Shown: positions 25,437-33,400, counted from the first letter of the stretch. The stretch is DNA of 64,000 bases from Erysipelotrichaceae bacterium 66202529 (GCA_017161075.1 CP046174.1:4278001-4342000), one strand, 5' to 3'. A program made the numbers and translations. Notes: generated by a model from the letters alone, not told the origin.

Positions 25437-26288
25437 TTATATGATATGGAAGAAGGTTAATACGATAGCGATAATCATTGTATAAATCATCAGACGAATA
25501 TACTTTGGCCCTCGCTTTGTGATATACAGATACATTCCCATGACTACGATAAACGGAAGCATATTCGGCAGAATACCGTCAATGATTTCCTGCAGCTTCA
25601 CAGTGGATGTGTCACTGGCAAATTCCACAATGGTCTGTACCTTTATATAAGAGGCAGACAGGCATCCGATCATGAACAGACCGACAATACTTGCGATATC
25701 AATAACCTTTTTAATAGCTCCGGAATGCAGAATTTCCAATACGGAGTTTTTACCAAGGGAATATCCCTTGTTGAAGAGGAACCATGACCAGCCAAAGCTC
25801 CATGCGATGTAAATAAGTCCTGGAATAAAGGCTGCGATAACAGAGCCTTCCAAAGCCATTGGTACAAAGATTGCCAATGGGATGGTCGCAACGATTCCCT
25901 GATCCACACTGTCACCGATACCTGCCAGAGGTCCCATCAGACCAAGCTTTAAGGATTGAATAACCTCAGGAGAAATATCATCGTGACCAAGTGCGCGCTG
26001 TTCCTCCAATGAGATGGTAATACCGTGAATAATACTTCCCCAGTCACAGTTTGTATTAAACATGGAGGTATGACGGCGCATAGCTGCCTGCAGCTCCTCC
26101 GGGTCATCCTTGTACAGCTTACGTAATACCTTATTCATCGAATATCCAAAGGCAAGGGCCTGCATACGGTCAAAGCTTACCGGAACCTCTACTGCAAGCG
26201 TCCATTTCCACCATGCCTTTAAGAGATCTTTTTTTGTTACGATTGTTTTCTTTTCCTCAGCGGCTACACTGTTTACTGCTTCACTCAT
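25437..26288 (-). CDS. PTS EIID component, mannose family
   Basis: A 283-residue protein with the EIID-Man signature: DLLKAWWKWTLAVEVPVSFD at the N terminus, FNTNCDWGSIIHGITISLEE (about residues 78-97), GLMGPLAGIGDSVDQG (about 132-147) and C-terminal membrane helices. It forms the membrane channel with EIIC. Its ATG overlaps the EIIC stop by 4 bases. Confidence 0.92.
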   Translation of the reverse strand: MSEAVNSVAAEEKKTIVTKKDLLKAWWKWTLAVEVPVSFDRMQALAFGYSMNKVLRKLYKDDPEELQAAMRRHTSMFNTNCDWGSIIHGITISLEEQRALGHDDISPEVIQSLKLGLMGPLAGIGDSVDQGIVATIPLAIFVPMALEGSVIAAFIPGLIYIAWSFGWSWFLFNKGYSLGKNSVLEILHSGAIKKVIDIASIVGLFMIGCLSASYIKVQTIVEFASDTSTVKLQEIIDGILPNMLPFIVVMGMYLYITKRGPKYIRLMIYTMIIAIVLTFFHII

Positions 26289-27037
26289 GCAACTTCCTCC
26301 TCATCGTTCTGTTTGAATAGGGATACGATCAGCGCAAGACATAATGCGATGACAGCTCCTGTCAGCATGGAGAAGCCCATGACAGAATACAGGAAGAATC
26401 CCAGTACGAAGAATGGCAGATACTTCTTTTTCCCCATGACAACCAGCGTCAGAGCAAATCCTAAGCCTGGAAGCATGTTTCCTGCGTTTGTAAGTCCGTT
26501 CATTGCCCATTCCGGAATGACATTGATAAATGCCTGTACAACGCTGGAACCGAATAATGTCGCAATGAATACCGGTGTGAAATACAATACACCATTGGTG
26601 AGCCATGGAAGTACGAAGGAGAAGATGGACAGCTTGTCATACTGCTTATCCTCTACAAACTTATCAGCCTTTGTGTTATAGAATGAGTTGATGGTACGGC
26701 GAACGTTGTTGATCAATACACCAAGTACACCGAATGGAACAGCCAGTGCCACAGCAGCAGCCGGATCCAGATTATTTGCGATTGCGGCAGGGATTGCAAT
26801 ACAGGTTGCCAGTCCCTGGTCACTTGGAATATTTCCTCCTGCTTCAATACCTCCCATATACATCAGCTGAATGGTTGCCCCATACAGCAGTCCGGTTTGT
26901 ACATCCCCATATACAAGACCGATGAAAACGCCCAGTACGACCGGCTTACGGAATGCGAAGGATACAAAGTAGCTTGCACGTCCCATGGAAAGCCAGTACA
27001 GTATACCGACTAAAATTGCTTGAATTACCATATACAT
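26285..27037 (-). CDS. PTS EIIC component, mannose/sorbose family
   Basis: A 250-residue membrane protein with the EIIC-Man motif QLMYMGGIEAGGNIPSDQGL (about residues 58-77) and VLGVFIGLVYGDVQTGLLYG before it. Known members translocate hexoses, sorbose, amino sugars, glucosaminate or Amadori compounds with EIID. Ten bases separate it from the EIIB gene. Confidence 0.92.
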   Translation of the reverse strand: MYMVIQAILVGILYWLSMGRASYFVSFAFRKPVVLGVFIGLVYGDVQTGLLYGATIQLMYMGGIEAGGNIPSDQGLATCIAIPAAIANNLDPAAAVALAVPFGVLGVLINNVRRTINSFYNTKADKFVEDKQYDKLSIFSFVLPWLTNGVLYFTPVFIATLFGSSVVQAFINVIPEWAMNGLTNAGNMLPGLGFALTLVVMGKKKYLPFFVLGFFLYSVMGFSMLTGAVIALCLALIVSLFKQNDEEEVA

Positions 27038-27046
27038 GTCCTCCTG

Positions 27047-27529
27047 TTATAATTTAGCGACAGCTTTTTGAAGTGTTTCGGAAGGATAATCCGGAGTTGT
27101 CTGGAAATAAATTTCAATCCCCATCTTTTCCAGTTCAAGCAGAGTATCTGCATCTGCTCTGTCCAGCGTGATTGCATTGTTTACAGCCTTGCGGCCAGGG
27201 CCACCGCCAAGTCCGCCGATTTGTACCTTTTCCAGCTTCAGGCCAGCCTGTACAGCAGCGTTTAATTCTGCCACACCCTTGAACAGTACCATGACGCGGT
27301 TCTTATCAAAGGCTCCTTCCTGCTGGCGCTTTACAGCATCCTCTACATTTACGATTGTAATTTTAACACCCTTTGGAGCGGCCATTTTAAATACTTCCTG
27401 CATGAATGCGTCCTTGCTCAGGGCAGTGTCGATTGTTACGATTTCATTGATCTGGCACTGTGTCAGCCATCTTGTAATGACCTGACCGTGAATCAATCTG
27501 AAATCTACTCTTGTTAGTTCAATACTCAT
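27047..27529 (-). CDS. PTS EIIB component, mannose/sorbose family
   Basis: A 160-residue EIIB with the canonical phosphohistidine loop TRVDFRLIHGQVITRW (about residues 5-20). It takes phosphate from EIIA and phosphorylates the substrate. First gene of the nine-gene operon; the start is set by AGGAGGAATTCAAC. Upstream lie a cre-like site and AT-rich promoter DNA. Confidence 0.92.
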   Translation of the reverse strand: MSIELTRVDFRLIHGQVITRWLTQCQINEIVTIDTALSKDAFMQEVFKMAAPKGVKITIVNVEDAVKRQQEGAFDKNRVMVLFKGVAELNAAVQAGLKLEKVQIGGLGGGPGRKAVNNAITLDRADADTLLELEKMGIEIYFQTTPDYPSETLQKAVAKL

Positions 27530-27559
27530 GTTGAATTCCTCCTTACACCTACATTATAT

Positions 27560-27573
27560 TGAAATCGCTTTCA
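27560..27573. promoter_or_regulatory. cre-like catabolite-repression site, PTS operon side
   Basis: TGAAATCGCTTTCA matches the CcpA consensus TGWAARCGYTWNCA at all but one position. It lies in the leader of the minus-strand PTS operon, where CcpA would block transcription. Confidence 0.55.
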
Positions 27574-27702
27574 AGTCGCTATGTTCAAACAAGCTAAAAA
27601 AATTGTGTCGTTTTTGGTCAAACGCACAAAGCTAAAAAAAGGTTAAGAAAAAAAGACGAAGCGCTGCTTTCTATATAATATAAGCAATTTGTACAATCAT
27701 AC

Positions 27703-27728
27703 AAAAAGCCTTTATTTATAGGCTTTTT
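27703..27728. terminator. Hairpin with terminator form in the divergent PTS/aldolase region
   Basis: AAAAAGCC-N10-GGCTTTTT. Both strands show a T run. Unexpected in a divergent region, it may insulate the two promoters or attenuate one of them. Confidence 0.4.
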
Positions 27729-27824
27729 CGACATATGCAAGATAGGGAGTAAGGATTTTTTTCATTCCTGAGCGCATATGTTTAACCGTACATATTTCAT
27801 CTGTAATTTTGTTTGGTCATCCAA

Positions 27825-27853
27825 TTGTAAGCGTTTCTAAAACAACGTAAGAT
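27825..27853 (+). promoter_or_regulatory. Aldolase promoter overlapped by a cre-like site
   Basis: TTGTAA (27825-27830), 17-bp spacer, TAAGAT (27848-27853). The cre-like TGTAAGCGTTTCTA at 27826-27839 (one mismatch to consensus) overlaps the -35, so CcpA binding should repress the aldolase gene together with the divergent PTS operon. Confidence 0.6.
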
Positions 27854-27874
27854 ATAGGCAAGGAGGATGTCATT

Positions 27875-28516
27875 ATGAACATGAAAAAAATGAACGTCAC
27901 AAAACGTATGTACGAGGCAGGGGCACTTGCTATTGTGCGTGCGGAAACATTGGATCGCGCATGTGAGATAGCTGAGGGCTGCATGAAGGGTGGTGTCCCC
28001 GTCATGGAAATGAGCTATACATTAAATAATGCAGGAGATATCATTCAGGGACTTTCAGAGAAGTACAAGGATGCCCTTTGTGTAGGAGCGGGAACTGTGC
28101 TGGATGCTGAAACCGCAAGACATGCAATTCTGCATGGTGCAGATTTTATCATTGCGCCGAATTATAATGAGGATGTTGCAAAAATGTGCAATCGCTATCA
28201 GATTCCTTATGCTCCAGGATGTACTACCATTACGGAGTGTGTGGATGCACTGAGCAACGGAGCAGCCTTTATCAAGGCTTTCCCAATTTCCGATTTCTAT
28301 GGTTCAAAGCTTGTAAAGGTTTTTAAAACGCCGATTCCTGACATGCCAATACTGGCAAGCGGCGGTATCAATCTTGACAACCTGAGAACATGGTTGGAAA
28401 ACGGTGTAGATGTATGCGGCTTTGGAGGTCTGCTGACCAAGGGAAGCAGTGAGGATATCGCAGCAAATGCCGCAAAGATTCATGAAATTATTACCAGCTT
28501 CAGAGCTAACAAATAA
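27875..28516 (+). CDS. KDPG/KHG aldolase family protein
   Basis: A 213-residue class I aldolase. LAIVRAETLDRACEIAEGC at the N terminus, CVGAGTVLDAETA (about residues 69-81), the Schiff-base lysine in GAAFIKAFPIS and GGINLDN (about residues 150-156) fit 2-keto-3-deoxy-6-phosphogluconate/4-hydroxy-2-oxoglutarate aldolases. It would split a 2-keto-3-deoxy-6-phospho-sugar acid to pyruvate and glyceraldehyde 3-phosphate. Divergent from the PTS operon and sharing catabolite control, it probably completes that pathway. The start follows AAGGAGGATGTC. Confidence 0.85.
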   Translation: MNMKKMNVTKRMYEAGALAIVRAETLDRACEIAEGCMKGGVPVMEMSYTLNNAGDIIQGLSEKYKDALCVGAGTVLDAETARHAILHGADFIIAPNYNEDVAKMCNRYQIPYAPGCTTITECVDALSNGAAFIKAFPISDFYGSKLVKVFKTPIPDMPILASGGINLDNLRTWLENGVDVCGFGGLLTKGSSEDIAANAAKIHEIITSFRANK

Positions 28517-28565
28517 CAGCCAGCAGTAGCTATTCAATAACTTTTCCTTTCAAATAAATAATAAG

Positions 28566-28611
28566 AAAACGCATGAAGCATACCCCAAGGTGTTCCATGC
28601 GTTTTCTTTTT
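28566..28611 (+). terminator. Terminator of the aldolase gene
   Basis: AAAACGCATGAAGCAT, loop, GTTCCATGCGTTTTC followed by a T-rich run, 50 bases past the stop. Confidence 0.8.
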
Positions 28612-28832
28612 GTTTTTCTTTATGCAAAGGATTCTATATCTGACAAATAATCCAGATATCCATTCCTGCCGAATTGTTTTTCCAAAATTTCATACTTTCA
28701 TGAATTCTCATCAGCAGCAGAAATATCATCGTAAATACACTTTATAAATCTGATTTCTATCCATACCTTCGGTTTTGGAATCCTTTTTCAAAGCTTCCAT
28801 CTAAGCAGTATTCCGATAAGGTACTCTATGTC
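28612..28832. other. Short intergenic stretch, nothing recognised
   Basis: About 220 bases between the convergent aldolase and glucosidase genes; no gene or clear terminator for the glucosidase was found. Confidence 0.3.
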
Positions 28833-30284
28833 CTACAAATTCTCTCCATTTGAGGCAATCACATCAGCGTACCAGTGAAAGGAATCCTTTGGATATCGGT
28901 TTAATGTTCCGCTGTCATCCGCTTCCTCACGATCAACATAAATAAAACCGTAGCGCTTCTGATATCCATTTAACCAGCTTAATAAATCTGTACAAGACCA
29001 TGTGCAATAGGCAAGAACCTCGCATCCGTCATCAATCGCCTTTTTCAATTCCGCAAGGTGAGCACGCAGATACGCAATACGGTAAGGATCATGAATTGTT
29101 TTATCATCCTCCAGTTTATCAAACGCACCTAGCCCGTTTTCAGATATTATAATCGGTAGATCATAGCGGGAGGTAATTATACGGCAGCACATACGAATTC
29201 CCATGGGATCAATCGTCCAATCCCAGTCTGTTGTTTTCAGATATGGATTCGCAGGATTCTTATACAGACCGGGAACACCACTGATTTTCGCAGTTCCCTT
29301 TTCGCCTGTTGTATTCACCTCGTGATTTGCCCCAACACCGTCGATATCGTTATATTCCGCAACTGCTGTCTGATAATAATTCACACCCATAAAATCTATG
29401 AGCTGTGCAGCCTGCCTGATATCTTCCATTTCCTTTTGTGTAACATCCGGTGCACAGTTAATGGATTTCAAATATTTCATAGCACTCTTTGGATAACGGC
29501 CGTAACCGTAGATATCCATCCACCAGTAATTACGTAAATCGTCATAATCTTCCTTTGCCATGGCATTTTCAGGATGACAATCTATGGCATAGCAAGGGGA
29601 AAAGGCAAAGCTTGCCCCAGCCATCGCCTTTGGAAACCGCTTTTTCAGTTCTATAACACTTCTTGCGTGTGCAACATTCGCATGATGATTCACCTGATAA
29701 AACAGCTTCAGCTGATCAATTTTTCCCGGTGGATGCAGTCCTTCCATCCATCCCATGGAAGTGAAAATATTCTGTTCGTTCATGGTGATCCAGTATTTTA
29801 CACGATCTCCATAGCGTTCAAACAAGGTAACGGCATAATTCACAAAGTCATCTATAATTTGCGGCGATTCCCAACCGTGATATGCTTCCTCCAATGCCTG
29901 CGGCATATCCCAATGATATATTGTCACCATCGGCTCTATTCCATATTTCAAGCATTCGTTAATTACATTATCATAAAATATAAGCCCTGCTTCGTTTAGG
30001 TTTCCTCTGCCCTTTGGATAGATTCTTGTCCATGCAATAGAAAAGCGGTAGGTCTTTAAGCCCATTTTTGCCATGAGGGCGATATCCTCTTTATAATGAT
30101 GATAAAAATCGACAGCGATAGCACCCGTTGTACCTTTAAAGGTTTTTCCCGGGATCTTTACAAATTCATCCCAATTCGATACACCCTTTCCATCCTCACG
30201 ATCAGCGCCTTCGATCTGGTAAGCGGCAGAAGCACTGCCCCATAAAAAATTAGTTGGAAATCCTGTTGTTTTCTGAAAGTACAT
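28833..30284 (-). CDS. 6-phospho-beta-glucosidase, glycoside hydrolase family 1
   Basis: A 483-residue GH1 enzyme. FLWGSASAAYQIEGA (N-terminal signature), the acid/base glutamate in ITMNEQNIF and the nucleophile in IISENGLGA (about residue 375) are all present. The KxY phosphate-contact region near the C terminus (GYQKRYGFIYVD) is the kind found in 6-phospho-beta-glucosidases. It would hydrolyse PTS-imported phospho-beta-glucosides such as cellobiose-P; no beta-glucoside PTS gene is adjacent, so the importer is elsewhere. It follows the GntR regulator by 24 bases, forming a two-gene operon. Confidence 0.9.
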   Translation of the reverse strand: MYFQKTTGFPTNFLWGSASAAYQIEGADREDGKGVSNWDEFVKIPGKTFKGTTGAIAVDFYHHYKEDIALMAKMGLKTYRFSIAWTRIYPKGRGNLNEAGLIFYDNVINECLKYGIEPMVTIYHWDMPQALEEAYHGWESPQIIDDFVNYAVTLFERYGDRVKYWITMNEQNIFTSMGWMEGLHPPGKIDQLKLFYQVNHHANVAHARSVIELKKRFPKAMAGASFAFSPCYAIDCHPENAMAKEDYDDLRNYWWMDIYGYGRYPKSAMKYLKSINCAPDVTQKEMEDIRQAAQLIDFMGVNYYQTAVAEYNDIDGVGANHEVNTTGEKGTAKISGVPGLYKNPANPYLKTTDWDWTIDPMGIRMCCRIITSRYDLPIIISENGLGAFDKLEDDKTIHDPYRIAYLRAHLAELKKAIDDGCEVLAYCTWSCTDLLSWLNGYQKRYGFIYVDREEADDSGTLNRYPKDSFHWYADVIASNGENL

Positions 30285-30308
30285 ATGTTCTCCTTTCTGA
30301 CTGTTTCA

Positions 30309-31028
30309 TCAGCTTTCGTACAATTCCTTTATTACATTTGTCTCAAAGTGGAAATACTGCGGTACATGCTGTGCAATGGAATATTCAAAGATTTCTGATG
30401 TATCCAGGTATGCAATTTCTTCTACCTGACATACAAAATCATGTTCATCCATTTTAAAATACTTCTTTTCCAGCTTCTGCGGCCGAACAGCCTGGAAGGA
30501 TAAGCGGGCACTTTGAATATGCTTCTGCAGCTGTTTTTCGATATACGCATAAATGGATGCTTCCACATCACATAACTGAAGTCCCGGAATAATTTGTAAT
30601 GGCATCCATGTATATTCTACAACTCTTGGCTCCCCATTATACAAACGGATTCGTTCTATTTCATATACGAAATCACCTTCCCTGATATTCAATTTTTCTG
30701 CAATATCCTGTGTACAGGCAGACACCTTAAATTTCTCTACAATGGAAGTAACCTCCTCCCGGATAAGCTCACGGCCGATTACCGGGATTGACTGCATATT
30801 TCCTGTATTTGGGCTGACACATTTCTTTACAAAGCTGCCAAGACCCCGTTTTCGTACAACATAGCCTTCACTTACCAACCGATCCATCGCTTTTTTCACA
30901 GTAAGCACACTGCAATCATACGCTGCTGCCAGCTCTTCTCCACTTGGCAGCATTTCATTGGCCCTGTATACCTCTGAAAGAATAGCATCCTTCAAGCCTG
31001 TATATACCTGCATATATTTTGGTACCAT
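30309..31028 (-). CDS. GntR-family regulator with UTRA effector domain
   Basis: A 239-residue HutC/UTRA-type regulator. The N-terminal winged helix shows MLPSGEELAAAYDCSVLTVK and KKAMDRLVSEGYVVRKRGLGSFV (residues about 23-66). The C-terminal UTRA domain (from about 95) includes ERIRLYNGEPRVVEYTWMP. Such regulators (BglR, TreR) sense phospho-sugars. Being first in an operon with a 6-phospho-beta-glucosidase, it most likely represses that operon and is relieved by the enzyme's substrate. Confidence 0.88.
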   Translation of the reverse strand: MVPKYMQVYTGLKDAILSEVYRANEMLPSGEELAAAYDCSVLTVKKAMDRLVSEGYVVRKRGLGSFVKKCVSPNTGNMQSIPVIGRELIREEVTSIVEKFKVSACTQDIAEKLNIREGDFVYEIERIRLYNGEPRVVEYTWMPLQIIPGLQLCDVEASIYAYIEKQLQKHIQSARLSFQAVRPQKLEKKYFKMDEHDFVCQVEEIAYLDTSEIFEYSIAQHVPQYFHFETNVIKELYES

Positions 31029-31048
31029 GACACACCTCCGATAACCTA

Positions 31049-31112
31049 ATTATAATACGTTTCTTCTTTTTGTTCAATAAAAATATATACTTATAGATAT
31101 AAAAGTATATAT
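31049..31112 (-). promoter_or_regulatory. Promoter and operator of the GntR-glucosidase operon
   Basis: Minus strand: TTGAAC (complement 31072-31077), 17-bp spacer, TATAAT (complement 31049-31054). Just upstream, ATATATACTT (31083-31092) and AAGTATATAT (31103-31112) form a perfect inverted repeat with a 10-base centre, a fitting GntR/HutC operator for autoregulation. Confidence 0.7.
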
Positions 31113-31127
31113 GTTTAATAAACTCAA

Positions 31128-31235
31128 ACAAAAAGTCTCTGTGAAGGGGCAGAGACTTTTACGACAATGACTATGGATAACATATGGATGAATAAGAAAC
31201 TGTCATCGTCTTCATACAGACATAAACATGTCTGT
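31128..31235 (-). ncRNA. Predicted small RNA B (three-hairpin family)
   Basis: About 108 nt. Stem I at +1: ACAGACAT-GTTT-ATGTCTGT (31216-31235). Stem II: GACGATGAC (31202-31210) with GTCATTGTC (31163-31171), one G-U, closing a loop with ATTCATCC and TATCC. Stem III, the terminator: AAAGTCTCT/AGAGACTTT (31132-31159), loop GCCCCTTCAC, then a T run. Same order of elements as RNAs A and C and the same promoter geometry. No plausible ORF. Confidence 0.72.
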
Positions 31236-31241
31236 ATATAT

Positions 31242-31284
31242 AGGATACACCATGCGTGTGAACAGTATGTGATTAGCATTTGAA
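31242..31284 (-). promoter_or_regulatory. Pho-box-like promoter of sRNA B
   Basis: Minus strand: TTCAAA-N5-ATCACA-N5-TTCACA-N9-TATCCT (hexamers at complements 31279-31284, 31268-31273, 31257-31262; -10 at 31242-31247). Exact 11-bp period, no -35 box. Confidence 0.65.
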
Positions 31285-31562
31285 TTATCATTCACAATCC
31301 TATATGTTTTGAAATGCTTATGTAATAGGAATTAAGCTCCTTCTTTTACATAATGAGCCATATAATAGTTTTTTCTATATTTCAAATCATATGGATTCAA
31401 ACTACAAATTACGTTTCTGTTGAACAGCAGGAGCGTTTATAAGACCATATGCTACTTTTCTTAATTATCATGAACTACTATTTTTATTATATTCATAATA
31501 ATCATAATTAAAATAGTATTCTGCTATAAAACTACTGTATTTCATATATAACTACTGATTGA
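31285..31562. other. Spacer between the tandem sRNA loci
   Basis: About 280 very AT-rich bases between the promoter of sRNA B and the terminator of sRNA C. No ORF with a ribosome site. Confidence 0.35.
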
Positions 31563-31710
31563 TAAAAGAACCTCTGCGAGGGACAGAGGTTCAGCATGAA
31601 GGCAGGTAATGGAAATGAAAAAATTGTAAACATGATAGCTGTTTTGTTTTTATAGGGATGGGGAAACATTCCATTACCATATTAAGATTTACAAGCATTG
31701 CTTTGCTTGT
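31563..31710 (-). ncRNA. Predicted small RNA C (three-hairpin family)
   Basis: About 148 nt. Stem I at +1: ACAAGCA-AAGCAA-TGCTTGT (31691-31710). Stem II: GGTAATGGAA (31669-31678) perfectly paired with TTCCATTACC (31605-31614), closing a loop with TTTCCCCATCCC. Stem III, the terminator: AACCTCTG/CAGAGGTT (31569-31591), loop TCCCTCG, then TTCTTTT. Compared with RNA A, stem I differs at two pairs, both compensated. It lies in tandem upstream of sRNA B on the same strand. Confidence 0.72.
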
Positions 31711-31716
31711 GTCTAT

Positions 31717-31759
31717 ATAATACTACCGGAATGTGAAGTCTGTGTGAACGTTATATGAA
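31717..31759 (-). promoter_or_regulatory. Pho-box-like promoter of sRNA C
   Basis: Minus strand: TTCATA-N5-TTCACA-N5-TTCACA-N9-TATTAT (complements 31754-31759, 31743-31748, 31732-31737; -10 at 31717-31722). No -35 box; +1 hairpin starts 6 bases after the -10, as in A and B. Confidence 0.68.
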
Positions 31760-31824
31760 AAGGAAAGAAACTATGTTATTTATACAAGCTGAATACTCAT
31801 GCGCACATAAAATAGTGAAAAGAA

Positions 31825-31853
31825 TTGGCTGGATAATTGTATCGTGGTAAAAT
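31825..31853 (+). promoter_or_regulatory. Sigma-A promoter of the DUF5662 gene
   Basis: TTGGCT, 17-bp spacer, TAAAAT (31848-31853), followed by GAGAGGAGTG before the ATG at 31882. Confidence 0.6.
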
Positions 31854-31881
31854 AGATAGGAATGTGAGAGGAGTGTAGGTA

Positions 31882-32415
31882 ATGAATAAGCTATTGGGAC
31901 ATTTCAAGACAATAACAGCACATAAAATTGCTGTAACAAAGCTATGCTTCCGCTGTGGTTTATATAAACAGGGTTTGTTGCATGACCTCTCCAAATACAG
32001 TCCTGTAGAATTTTGTGCAGGAGTAAGGTACTTCCAGGGGAATCGCAGTCCCATTGATTATGAAAAGGAAGTGAAGGGATATTCCCTGGGATGGCTGCAT
32101 CATAAGGGCCGTAACAAGCATCACTGGGAATACTGGCTCGATAATGCTGTCGGAGGAATCAAGCCGGTTAAGATGCCACTCAAGTATCTGGTGGAAATGT
32201 ATTGTGACCGTACTGCGGCATCCCGTATTTATATGAAAGAGAATTATCATGACGGCAGTGCCTATGAATATTTCATGAACGGGTATGATAATGTCATTAT
32301 GCATGATGAAACAAGAGCAATGCTTAAAATGATACTGGAATATCAGCGCGATCATGGCACGGATGCTACGATTGAATATATAAGAGAAGAGATACTGAAA
32401 AAGGAAACTTACTAA
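31882..32415 (+). CDS. DUF5662 family protein
   Basis: A 177-residue soluble protein rich in His, Trp and Tyr. LLHDLSKYSPVEF (about residues 33-45) resembles an HD-type metal motif, and HHKGRNKHHWEYW (about residues 72-84) supplies further His residues; DRTAASRIYM follows. These blocks characterise DUF5662 as I know it, a family common in Firmicutes and phages with no established activity, possibly metal-dependent. Transcribed alone from a fair promoter. Confidence 0.72.
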   Translation: MNKLLGHFKTITAHKIAVTKLCFRCGLYKQGLLHDLSKYSPVEFCAGVRYFQGNRSPIDYEKEVKGYSLGWLHHKGRNKHHWEYWLDNAVGGIKPVKMPLKYLVEMYCDRTAASRIYMKENYHDGSAYEYFMNGYDNVIMHDETRAMLKMILEYQRDHGTDATIEYIREEILKKETY

Positions 32416-32490
32416 CGAAAAGCATTATAATGAAAGGAGCGGTAAGAAAAAAGAGAAATTAAGAAGAACGTGAATTCTGAATCAAGGATC

Positions 32491-32600
32491 CTCTTTCACG
32501 TTAAGCTGCAGGGAAGTGTTTAAGATACAAAAGGATTGTAGAACATGAATCATTTTGTATTTTCCATAATTCTCGTATATCCGTCAGGAAAAACAGAATC
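32491..32600 (+). repeat. Dispersed palindromic intergenic repeat, copy 4
   Basis: CTCTTTCACGTTAAG, then AAGATACAAAAGGATTG, ATGAATCATTTTGTATTTTC, then ATTCTCGTATATCC. Same block order and inner ATACAAAA/TTTTGTAT hairpin as copies 2 and 3. Confidence 0.65.
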
Positions 32601-32633
32601 AAGTCTTTAACTCATATTACAGAAAAAATAATG

Positions 32634-32696
32634 CGAAAAGAAGAAGGAAATTTCCTATAATTGATTAGGAGCTTTCTTTCTTCTTTCATTATTTCT
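32634..32696. terminator. Hairpin with terminator form after DUF5662
   Basis: GAAAAGAAGAAGGAAA, loop, TTTCTTTCTTCTTTC followed by ATTATTTC. Symmetrical enough to serve DUF5662 (plus) or the nad operon (minus). Confidence 0.45.
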
Positions 32697-32811
32697 AATG
32701 CATTCTTTTATATTATTTACGTGAGAAGCTGTATTTGTATTCACTGCACGTCGCTTATCCGGCTCGTCACAATTATATTTTCACAGTCTCATGAAAGCAG
32801 CGTATCCTGCA

Positions 32812-33363
32812 TTATTTAATTTCCTCCTCCAACTCGTAAGGAAGAAATTCCACTAGCAGGTGCTTCTGTTTCAGACTCTCTTCTATCTCATCCAGAATCT
32901 CCTGCGAGTCAGCACTGACATGATGAAAATGATACCCTGAAGTGACATTCATCAGCGGTGTAGATTTTCCTGTTTTCAGATTATCCAGTAAAACAGCTAC
33001 ATCACGACGGTTGCGGATACGAAGGGGTGCTGACATTTTACCATAGGCTTTGTGATTCACCATCACATCCTCCACACTGCCGCCAAGATCTACAATAGTC
33101 TCCAGCTCATCGCTGATCTGTTCACTTGTATGACACACCTTGAACAGGCGTACTGCTTTCTTTGTATCATTTAAAATGTATCCTCTTGCAGTCGCAATAA
33201 TAGGATATCCCTCTGTCCGCAGTAAAGCGATATCCTGTACGACTACCTGACGGCTTACCCCGGTATCCCTGCCTAATGCGCCTCCCGACAATGGTGTTGA
33301 GGACTGCCTCATCATGGATAGAATACGTTTACGGCGCTGTGCCCCTGTTAACGGTGTTTCCAT
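32812..33363 (-). CDS. niaR: Niacin-responsive repressor NiaR/NadR (YrxA)
   Basis: A 183-residue repressor with an N-terminal winged helix (AQRRKRILSMMRQSSTPLSG, then DTGVSRQVVVQDIALLR) and a C-terminal 3H domain with its three conserved histidines, including VCHTSEQISDEL, VMVNHKAYG and SGYHFHHVSA. NiaR binds nicotinic acid through the 3H domain and shuts off NAD synthesis genes. The frame opens at 33411 without a ribosome site. The ATG at 33363 follows AGGAG, though with a long 12-base spacing. It is last in nadABC-niaR, giving feedback on its own operon. Confidence 0.92.
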   Translation of the reverse strand: METPLTGAQRRKRILSMMRQSSTPLSGGALGRDTGVSRQVVVQDIALLRTEGYPIIATARGYILNDTKKAVRLFKVCHTSEQISDELETIVDLGGSVEDVMVNHKAYGKMSAPLRIRNRRDVAVLLDNLKTGKSTPLMNVTSGYHFHHVSADSQEILDEIEESLKQKHLLVEFLPYELEEEIK

Positions 33364-33400
33364 CTGGCTTCTGCACTCCTTTCTTTTTTCAACACATCGT

